The notes below the pieces were generated by a model. It was given only the letters and a program-made list of their open reading frames with translations. It was not told the DNA's origin and did no database searches. From Candidatus Poseidoniaceae archaeon (GTDB lineage: Archaea > Thermoplasmatota > Poseidoniia > Poseidoniales > Poseidoniaceae): a stretch of 11,452 nt of DNA. Position numbers and translations under genes: made by a program. Location: assembly GCA_013329925.1 (NCBI GenBank), contig DUJK01000114.1, positions 1 to 11,452 on the forward strand, read 5' to 3'. Shown piece by piece: positions 5,888 to 11,452 of the stretch; within the stretch, counting starts at the first letter, position 1; every line of letters starts with the position of its first letter.

Positions 5888-6696
5888 TTGTTATCCTTCC
5901 TGTTTGGTTTAAGCACATTTATCTGTGGAATTTTGGGATCGTCCGGATATAACACATCACTATCCACCCCATATACTTGCGAGATTGTCTCCCGATTTAA
6001 GGCATTGTAGGGTGTCTCATAACAATAAATTGAATTATCATCGATTATCATGATTTTATCAGCAAATTTGGCTGCTAAATTAATATCGTGCATTGCCACT
6101 AAAGCGCTACATTTCTTTTCTCTGTTTAATACTAAATTTTTAATTTCATATAATATCTCAAACTGACTACTCAAATCTAAATTACTAGTGGGTTCATCAA
6201 ATAAGTATAGAGTTGGGTCTTGAACTATTGCTTTAGCGATAATAACCCGTTGCTGCTCACCACCAGAAAGAGTATGGAATTTGCGAAAAATGAAATCATC
6301 AAGGCCAAGCCGAGTTATGACACTTTGAACAATATCTCTGTCGTTTTTACCTATTCTCCAGCCAATGTAAGGCCTTCTGCCCAATAATATAACGTCATAA
6401 ACATCCATTGAAAAGCCAGTAGAAACACTTTGTGGAACGTATGAAACCATTTTAGATAACTCTACAATTGAAGTATCTGATAGAGGTTTGTTGCAAACTT
6501 TTACAGAACCGGAATCAAAGTTTATTATTTTATTTAGACATTTTATCAGAGTTGATTTACCGGCTCCGTTAATACCTAAAACTGCAACAAATTGATTTGG
6601 TTGTACTGAAAAGGATAAGTTATCAAGGATTTTTTTGTCCTTATATGCAAAACTTAAATCCTTTACCTCAAGGATATTTTCTAGAGCCTCACCCAT
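5884..6696 (-). CDS. FecE/HmuV-type ABC transporter ATPase
   Basis: This is the ATPase of an iron-siderophore/heme/B12-class importer, 270 residues, cytoplasmic. Motifs are Walker A GINGAGKST (41-49), Q-loop YVPQ with Gln89, signature TLSGGEQQR (142-150), Walker B LYLFDEP (163-169), D-loop SNLD and switch His203 in AMHD. The segment YDVILLGRRPYIGW (100-113) is characteristic of the FecE/BtuD/HmuV family. The frame stays open to 6747, but ATG 6696 is preferred: GGAGTGA lies 5 bases upstream and the homologous region begins soon after. It overlaps the permease gene by 8 bases and the flavodoxin by 4. Family membership is firm, while the substrate (heme rather than cobalamin or siderophore) is inferred from the downstream HugZ-like gene. 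Confidence 0.9.
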   Translation of the reverse strand: MGEALENILEVKDLSFAYKDKKILDNLSFSVQPNQFVAVLGINGAGKSTLIKCLNKIINFDSGSVKVCNKPLSDTSIVELSKMVSYVPQSVSTGFSMDVYDVILLGRRPYIGWRIGKNDRDIVQSVITRLGLDDFIFRKFHTLSGGEQQRVIIAKAIVQDPTLYLFDEPTSNLDLSSQFEILYEIKNLVLNREKKCSALVAMHDINLAAKFADKIMIIDDNSIYCYETPYNALNRETISQVYGVDSDVLYPDDPKIPQINVLKPNRKDNK

Positions 6697-7804
6697 ATCT
6701 CTCACTCCTTCTTGCCAACAAAAGATAAAGGAAGAACGGGCCCCCAAGTATCGAAAGCATTACTCCTACTGGAATCACTATTGGTGCCACAATTGTCCTG
6801 CCAATTGTATCAGCGATAAGTACTAATAAAGCACCTATTAATGCTGAACAAGGTATCAATTTACGATAATCATTGCCAATTACCAACCGGCCAATATGAG
6901 GTGCAGCTAAGCCGACAAAACCAATTAATCCAGTAAACGCAATTATGAGAGAAGTTATTAATGCTGAAATTATCAATATATTTTTTCTCACTGCTGCAGG
7001 GTCTACTCCAGTTGAAATAGCAAAATCATCTCCTCCTAGTGCTAATGTATTCAGGTCCCAAGAATACTTCATTAATCTCGGAAATATGGCACCAAGAACA
7101 ACTCCAACCCACAGCGCTGTTGCTAGATTAGGTCTTGAAACACTACCAAATGACCAGTGTGTTAATTGGGCAAGTTGTTGATCTGTTGCAAAATAAGTCA
7201 ATGTTGAGACTATCGCACCTGCAATGAAGGTTATGGCAATTCCGACTAAAATGTATGATTCTGCTGATACCCCTCTTACTTGGCCTAATTTGAGTATTAT
7301 GAACACTACGATTAGCGAAAATACAAACGTGTTCACCACGAGAATTGTGTTAGGAATAATGTTGGCAAAAAATGAGTCGCCATCACCAATTACTGAAAAT
7401 CCAAGAATAATCGCTAATGCAGCACCCAGAGATGCACCTGAGGCGACTCCAAGGGTAAGGGGAGAGACCAATGGATTCCCTAGACTTCCTTGCATTAATG
7501 CTCCTGCTACAGCAAGTGCTGTTCCTGCAAAAATAGCCATTAAAATCCTTGGAAGGCGAATCTCTAGCAAAATAGCGGACTGAATATCGGTAGGCTCATC
7601 AAATTGTAGAAATATTCTAGCTGTTTTCCAAAATCCCAACGACTCTGATGAGCCAATTCCTAAAGCAAAAATTGCGGCAGTTAGAGTCACCGCGACAATT
7701 GAAAGGAGGTAGAAATAATGCTTAGAATCTCTTTCCTCGACTAACTCTTCTAGATTCTGTTGTGTTCCGCTTTGGGTTTCGTAATTTTCATCCAAACCCC
7801 ACAC
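6689..7804 (-). CDS. FecCD-family ABC transporter permease (BtuC/HmuU type)
   Basis: This is the membrane channel subunit for iron-chelate, heme or cobalamin uptake, 371 residues with about ten hydrophobic segments. Family landmarks are RLPRILMAIFAGTALAVAGA, the following QGSLGNPLVSPLTLGVASGA stretch, GFVGLAAPHIGRLVIG (the ATPase-coupling region), and a final IPVGVMLSILGGPFFLYLL. The N-terminal 30 residues are polar and acidic (NYETQSGTQQNLEELVEERD), an extension before the first helix. GTG 7804 is preferred because AGGTGA lies 6 bases upstream. TTG 7810 would abut that site with no spacer. It begins 10 bases after the binding-protein stop and overlaps the ATPase start by 8 bases. Archaeal FecCD permeases probably work as dimers with the ATPase encoded next. 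Confidence 0.9.
   Translation of the reverse strand: MWGLDENYETQSGTQQNLEELVEERDSKHYFYLLSIVAVTLTAAIFALGIGSSESLGFWKTARIFLQFDEPTDIQSAILLEIRLPRILMAIFAGTALAVAGALMQGSLGNPLVSPLTLGVASGASLGAALAIILGFSVIGDGDSFFANIIPNTILVVNTFVFSLIVVFIILKLGQVRGVSAESYILVGIAITFIAGAIVSTLTYFATDQQLAQLTHWSFGSVSRPNLATALWVGVVLGAIFPRLMKYSWDLNTLALGGDDFAISTGVDPAAVRKNILIISALITSLIIAFTGLIGFVGLAAPHIGRLVIGNDYRKLIPCSALIGALLVLIADTIGRTIVAPIVIPVGVMLSILGGPFFLYLLLARRSERYG
6702..6708 (-). promoter_or_regulatory. Ribosome-binding site GGAGTGA for the FecE/HmuV-type ATPase
   Basis: Minus-strand GGAGTGA inside the last permease codons lies 5 bases before ATG 6696. It decides that start against the longer frame reaching 6747 and couples permease and ATPase translation. 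Confidence 0.55.
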
Positions 7805-7810
7805 AATCAA

Positions 7811-7816
7811 TCACCT
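7811..7816 (-). promoter_or_regulatory. Ribosome-binding site AGGTGA for the FecCD permease
   Basis: Minus-strand AGGTGA is a strong anti-Shine-Dalgarno complement. It overlaps the stop codon of the binding-protein gene (TAG at 7815-7817) and stands 6 bases before GTG 7804, selecting that start. Confidence 0.55.
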
Positions 7817-8903
7817 AGGGTTGGCAAACAAAGGTCCCTACTCTGTCGGCATTGTGGTATTTTGAGAAATAATCATCTAAATACGTATCAGTGTCGATAT
7901 CTTTGAATAGATTAGGGTGCAATATCTTGGCAAGAGTTGGCAATCCATGAATCATCATTGGACCAGCAAATTCACCTGCCATGACTAACATGTTATTCTC
8001 TTGTATCGCCGTTATTTCATCAAATCCTGGCCTCGTTTTGATAAAATCGAAATGTGCTGGACACTTATCATCAGGGTCATAGGAATCATAACCGATTTCA
8101 AAAGTAATTCCATCAAACATCAAATAATCTGGATTAGCGTCTAATATTGCCTCCATATCTACATGAGTTGTGTGTCCCGGCTCATCCTCAAACACATTAA
8201 TGCCTCCAGCCATTGAAATTATGTCGTTCCATTGTGAGGTTCCAGTCAATACAACTGGATCTCTTGTCAGTGAAGCGTGGTGTTCCATAATTACATTAGG
8301 TCTCTGTTCTATTGTCAGATTACTAATTTTTTGTTGTACCATCTGTTCTATCTCGTCAAATTCAGCCAAAATAGTAGAAAGTTGTTGTTGTTTATCGAAT
8401 AAACTAGCAAGTACAGACATTTCGTCTCTCAAAGAATCATATTTGTAGAAATCAAGCGCCAAAACTCTAATCCCAACTGGTTCTAATTTATCTCTAATTG
8501 CATCTGTATCGACCATTCCATTGGTAGCAAATACGATGTAAACTTCAGGTTGGGTATCAAATAGTGCTTCGTAATCAATCTCTGAATGAGCTGAATTCTG
8601 AATAATATCTTTGCCTTGTAGTTCAGGCCATAATGGTGAATCTTGAAAATCACCTGACATCCCAGTTACTACTGAAAAATTTATTTCTAGCATCCTCATT
8701 ACTGTTGCTGCATAGGTGTTGGTAATAGCAACACTTTCTGGAGGGGAGTCAAAATAGTGAGTTACCCCATTGGAGTCGATAACTTTGATACTTCCATTGT
8801 CATCATCTTCTAAGGAATTTATCTCTGAAATATTGTAGGCAAAAAAACCAAGCATGATTAGTATCACCAATTGCAATGCAATCATTTTCCGCTCACTAAT
8901 CAT
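7815..8903 (-). CDS. FecB/BtuF-class substrate-binding protein, membrane-anchored
   Basis: This is a class III (TroA/BtuF-like) solute-binding protein, 362 residues, that should deliver ligand to the FecCD permease. A hydrophobic segment at about 8-22 (ALQLVILIMLGFFAY) anchors or exports it. There is no lipobox Cys, unlike the two lipoproteins in the left half of the window, so an uncleaved signal anchor is likely. The mature part has the family pattern: a beta segment with IKVIDSNGVTHYFDSPPESVAI (39-60), LAEFDEIEQMVQQ on the connecting helix, SQWNDIISMAGGINVFED (223-240) and MEAILDANPDYLMFDG (250-265). C281 and C360 could form a disulfide. EHH (207-209) and HTTH (244-247) are candidate ligand residues. 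The ATG overlaps the surface-protein stop as ATGA. Ligand identity is unproven. Confidence 0.87.
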   Translation of the reverse strand: MISERKMIALQLVILIMLGFFAYNISEINSLEDDDNGSIKVIDSNGVTHYFDSPPESVAITNTYAATVMRMLEINFSVVTGMSGDFQDSPLWPELQGKDIIQNSAHSEIDYEALFDTQPEVYIVFATNGMVDTDAIRDKLEPVGIRVLALDFYKYDSLRDEMSVLASLFDKQQQLSTILAEFDEIEQMVQQKISNLTIEQRPNVIMEHHASLTRDPVVLTGTSQWNDIISMAGGINVFEDEPGHTTHVDMEAILDANPDYLMFDGITFEIGYDSYDPDDKCPAHFDFIKTRPGFDEITAIQENNMLVMAGEFAGPMMIHGLPTLAKILHPNLFKDIDTDTYLDDYFSKYHNADRVGTFVCQP

Positions 8904-11218
8904 GACATTAACCTTCTATTTTGAAAGAATATTGCCGCCATTGTGATGGTTGAAAGGATGCCAAATAATGGCAAGAAATTTAAGAAGTTGTCACTATCAT
9001 TTTCTTCTGGGTCATAATTTACATATGAGGAATTTGACAATTCAGAATATTTCCCATCGGTAATTCCTGCTTGGATTCTGAATCTGTTTTGACCTTCATC
9101 TAAATCATCGAACATGTAAGACGTAGCACTGCCATTGTACACCTCAGTCATCAAACCATCTTGCCCTGTATGCTGCAATGAATACCAATCTGCATTATCT
9201 ATCGACATCCAACTAACTAACAATTGATTATCATCAGTTATATTTTGAGTGTAAGGCATGGTCAGTATCGGGGGTTGTAAAATATATTCAACCTCTATAG
9301 TTATAATTTCACTTAGTAACTCAGACCCAGATGGCAATACTACCTTCACTTGGTATTGATATATTCCATCTTCTTTATTCATCAATTCTAAACTCGATTC
9401 ATTTCCTTGATAAACTTCAATGCTGTTTTCCAACAACGTATAAGAAACCGCCCTACCGAATTCGCCCCACTCTACCTGAACATTCTGAAAATTAGTGATG
9501 CCTGACTGGGTAACAAATTGTGGGATAGTAGGTACGCCTGAAAAATTGATTAGATGATAGGTGACTGCTTCTGAGTGTGACCCTGGTAATCTATCAATAA
9601 TTTTTACCCAGTTTCTAGCAGTCTCATTATACCATAATTCCCATGAATCAATATTATCTTTCAAATCTGTGATTTTAAAGTATGTTGTTAGGTAACTACC
9701 ACTTGGAGTAGTAACCGTTACATTTTCTGTCACTTCAATGATATTATTCGTGTCATCGTATCCATTAGGGTGTCCAGGAACACCAATGATATTTGTGCGG
9801 TTGAAATGGGCACTAACAATATCGCCGGAGAATAAGCTTGTCTCAGCTCCATTTTCGCTTGTGAAATTCCAGCCCATACTGCCTGCGACAAAATAATCTG
9901 AGGTTTCTGAATAAGTTTTCAAGCGCAAGAGATTGACACTATCAATCCAATAATATCTAATCCTATCTGGCGAATCATAAATATCTTCAACACGCAATAG
10001 ATAACACTCTTGTTCTACACCAAAGGTATCTTGGATAACCTCTGTACCAATTGCAGTCATGGTTAATTCATGGGTTCCGTTGGTACTTTCAGGAAGGTAA
10101 TCAACTGCATATTGCCAACTCATTCCAACATTCCAAAAACTATCTTCAGAAGATGATAAAACCACGGCAGTAATTTTCTTTGTGGCCGTAGTAGAGCCAT
10201 TTAGATTTATTGCGGTTAAACTTAGCTCAAAAGAACCCACCTCAAATGGTGTGAAGTCAAATTGAGTACTTGATCCACGATAGATGACCTCGCTATCTAA
10301 AGAGAGTTCAAAATAATCCGTGTAATCACCTTTACTCCACTGGATCAGTTGTGAATTATCATCATTGATTTGAATATCAAAAGAGGAAGTCAAGAATTCT
10401 GGTGCAATCGGCATTTCAGGAGTTATTTCTGATGTTAGATTGTACCATCCTAAACTATCCTCTATCGTGATTTGATGAGTGGAAATTAGTTCAACATCTT
10501 CTTGTGACACAGACAGGTTTACTGTTTCACCGATGGTTAAACCATTTATCAGGTAAAATCCATCCATATTAGTTATCGCCATGTGTTGTCCAATTTGAAC
10601 ATCTACGTTGGGCATTGAATTACCAAGCATGTCCCTCAGGTAACCATATTTGCTGGTAGTTCCTTGGTTCATTACTAGGTGATTTACCAAAGGTTCTGCT
10701 GCAGAACCATCTCGTAGTTTTAGCATTGCTGTTTGGTTCAAACCATTATCATAAAACGCTGTCACATTGTAGTATTGACCAATTTCATAAGGTCCAAATT
10801 CTAACAATTCTGCATGAGATTTACTTTCTTGCATATTTTCGTTAGAGACTGTAAAGCTAGCAAGTTGATCGTCGCTACTAACAGTAATCCAGTTATTGTC
10901 TACTATCCAATCTAGTTGCAAATCAGAGTTTATGATTATTTTCCGATAAGCCACATTATGGCCGTCATTCATGAAATAAGCACGTATAATATGCTCTCCG
11001 CCAGCTATTCCAGTGTATTGATAATTACCTGCTGAATCTGTCCAAACTGAACCATACCCAGTAATTTTAATCGAGGTAGAACCGGCAATCTCACCTGACT
11101 GATGGAGGACTTTACCAGTCACAGTGAAATTATCATTTGGCTCTGTTGCTTGACTTGTATCAATTGGTAATGTTGAAAAACAAATTATAAAGACAAGTAT
11201 TAGTGCTATCTTTTTCAT
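8900..11218 (-). CDS. Large C-terminally anchored surface protein with carboxypeptidase-regulatory-like and Fn3-like domains
   Basis: This is a 772-residue exported protein of unknown function. It has a signal peptide at 1-24 (MKKIALILVFIICF..., ending SQA), then a carboxypeptidase-D-regulatory-like beta domain at about 31-100 (VTGKVLHQSGE, DSAGNYQYTGIAGGEH). A second such domain is at about 190-262 (LRDMLGNSMPNVDVQIG, TNMDGFYLINGL). Fn3-like beta sandwiches are seen at about 272-352, 563-645 and 648-735. A distinct beta-rich block at about 358-560 (GMSWQYAVDY, RYYWIDSVNLLRLKTY, WELWYNETARNWVKI) faintly resembles DUF3108-type barrels. The C-terminus has an acidic linker, a membrane helix at about 745-766 and the tail QNRRLMS, so the protein faces outward. 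Many NxS/T sites suggest glycosylation. It is first in the operon and overlaps the binding-protein start, so capture or display of the transported ligand is a reasonable inference, not shown. Confidence 0.8.
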   Translation of the reverse strand: MKKIALILVFIICFSTLPIDTSQATEPNDNFTVTGKVLHQSGEIAGSTSIKITGYGSVWTDSAGNYQYTGIAGGEHIIRAYFMNDGHNVAYRKIIINSDLQLDWIVDNNWITVSSDDQLASFTVSNENMQESKSHAELLEFGPYEIGQYYNVTAFYDNGLNQTAMLKLRDGSAAEPLVNHLVMNQGTTSKYGYLRDMLGNSMPNVDVQIGQHMAITNMDGFYLINGLTIGETVNLSVSQEDVELISTHQITIEDSLGWYNLTSEITPEMPIAPEFLTSSFDIQINDDNSQLIQWSKGDYTDYFELSLDSEVIYRGSSTQFDFTPFEVGSFELSLTAINLNGSTTATKKITAVVLSSSEDSFWNVGMSWQYAVDYLPESTNGTHELTMTAIGTEVIQDTFGVEQECYLLRVEDIYDSPDRIRYYWIDSVNLLRLKTYSETSDYFVAGSMGWNFTSENGAETSLFSGDIVSAHFNRTNIIGVPGHPNGYDDTNNIIEVTENVTVTTPSGSYLTTYFKITDLKDNIDSWELWYNETARNWVKIIDRLPGSHSEAVTYHLINFSGVPTIPQFVTQSGITNFQNVQVEWGEFGRAVSYTLLENSIEVYQGNESSLELMNKEDGIYQYQVKVVLPSGSELLSEIITIEVEYILQPPILTMPYTQNITDDNQLLVSWMSIDNADWYSLQHTGQDGLMTEVYNGSATSYMFDDLDEGQNRFRIQAGITDGKYSELSNSSYVNYDPEENDSDNFLNFLPLFGILSTITMAAIFFQNRRLMS

Positions 11219-11222
11219 TTTT

Positions 11223-11227
11223 TCACC
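11223..11227 (-). promoter_or_regulatory. Ribosome-binding site of the surface-protein gene
   Basis: Minus-strand GGTGA lies 4 bases before ATG 11218. Its presence indicates a leadered mRNA for the operon, so the transcription start lies upstream, possibly beyond the hairpin at 11250-11294. No convincing TATA box is visible between 11228 and 11338. Confidence 0.5.
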
Positions 11228-11249
11228 ATTACTACATCATAGATGCCAA

Positions 11250-11294
11250 CGGGGTACGCTCTCAAACTGGGTGAATCGTGAAAGCGTAGCCCCG
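11250..11294. other. GC-rich bulged hairpin in the region upstream of the six-gene operon
   Basis: CGGGGTACGCT (11250-11260) pairs with AGCGTAGCCCCG (11283-11294), giving 11 base pairs with a single bulged G at 11289. After one mismatch, TCA (11262-11264) pairs with TGA (11279-11281). The apical loop is about 14 bases. The stem is much more GC-rich than the surrounding DNA. No T-run follows on either strand, so it is not a typical terminator. It may be a leader RNA element, a small RNA or a protein-binding site. Confidence 0.5.
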
Positions 11295-11307
11295 CCAGCG
11301 ATGAAGC

Positions 11308-11327
11308 TTAGTTAGTGAACTAACTAA
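11308..11327. repeat. Perfect inverted repeat, 9-base arms with 2-base centre
   Basis: TTAGTTAGT (11308-11316) and ACTAACTAA (11319-11327) are exact reverse complements separated by GA. Allowing a bulged T at 11328, AGC (11305-11307) also pairs with GCT (11329-11331). It begins 11 bases beyond the stop of the leftward gene at the right edge and about 90 bases before the operon's first ATG. The 2-base centre suits a dimeric DNA-binding protein better than an RNA hairpin, although a 4-base loop is possible. It could be an operator for the operon or a 3'-end element of the upstream gene. Confidence 0.5.
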
Positions 11328-11338
11328 TGCTAATTTGA

Positions 11339-11452
11339 TCAGGCATAGGTTCCGATATCACTGGAAGTTATGCCGTAGTTGTCCCAAACAGGTTGCAACC
11401 AAGCAGTGACATCGTAGGATGTACCTAGTTGGCTAGCATCTGTCAAATCCAA
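11339..11452 (-). CDS. 3' end of an unidentified leftward gene (partial)
   Basis: An open minus-strand frame enters from the right edge and ends with TGA at 11339-11341, giving a 37-residue tail (LDLTDASQLGTSYDVTAWL, then further residues ending GITSSDIGTYA). The composition is protein-like, rich in Thr, Ser, Asp and aromatic residues, and could be the end of an exported or beta-rich protein. No membrane segment or recognisable motif is present. It reads in the same direction as the six-gene operon but is separated from it by 120 bases holding two inverted-repeat structures, so it is probably a separate transcription unit. Identity is unknown. Confidence 0.6.
   Translation of the reverse strand: MDLTDASQLGTSYDVTAWLQPVWDNYGITSSDIGTYA

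Noticed and set aside
7224..7583. Plus-strand 119-codon open frame opposite the FecCD permease
   Set aside because: It is antisense to conserved membrane segments of the permease. The Pro/Ala/Thr-rich translation is what the reverse of hydrophobic codons produces.
11240..11310. Possible tRNA or tRNA-like gene in the GC-rich intergenic stretch
   Set aside because: No acceptor stem pairs with the correct spacing, and no T-arm or anticodon stem can be drawn on either strand. Only the single long hairpin is supported.

Overview
The window looks like a piece of a marine euryarchaeal genome, most likely Marine Group II (Candidatus Poseidoniales). That placement is inference. It rests on the AT-rich DNA, TATA-like promoter elements, frequent TTG and GTG starts next to AGGTGA/GGAG ribosome-binding sites, lipobox lipoproteins with acidic tails, and surface proteins held by a C-terminal membrane segment with a short basic tail. 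No rRNA, tRNA, CRISPR array, insertion sequence or phage gene is visible.

Left part (1-4520): the 3' end of an unidentified gene and a 71-residue winged-helix-like protein come first. A PhnCDE-type uptake system for phosphonate, phosphite or phosphate follows, arranged unusually. The substrate-binding lipoprotein (phnD-like) reads rightward and is followed by a secreted, PQQ-type sugar dehydrogenase-like lipoprotein. The permease (phnE) and ATPase (phnC) read leftward and converge on the dehydrogenase with no bases between the stop codons. Two copies of the same 16-bp inverted repeat flank the TATA-like box of the phnD gene, a likely operator pair.

Right part (4579-11218): six leftward genes are packed with 4-8 base overlaps or gaps of at most 10 bases. 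In transcription order they encode a 772-residue C-terminally anchored surface protein, a membrane-anchored FecB/BtuF-class binding protein, a FecCD-family permease, a FecE/HmuV-type ATPase, a flavodoxin, and a HugZ-type split-barrel protein with a C-terminal DUF2470-like domain. The best reading is a complete heme (or other iron-chelate) acquisition and breakdown operon: capture at the surface, import, then reductive heme opening with flavodoxin as electron donor. Substrate identity is inferred from gene content only.

Right edge (11219-11452): a 120-base intergenic region carries a GC-rich bulged hairpin and a separate perfect 9-bp-arm inverted repeat. Beyond it lies the 3' end of another leftward gene of unknown function.
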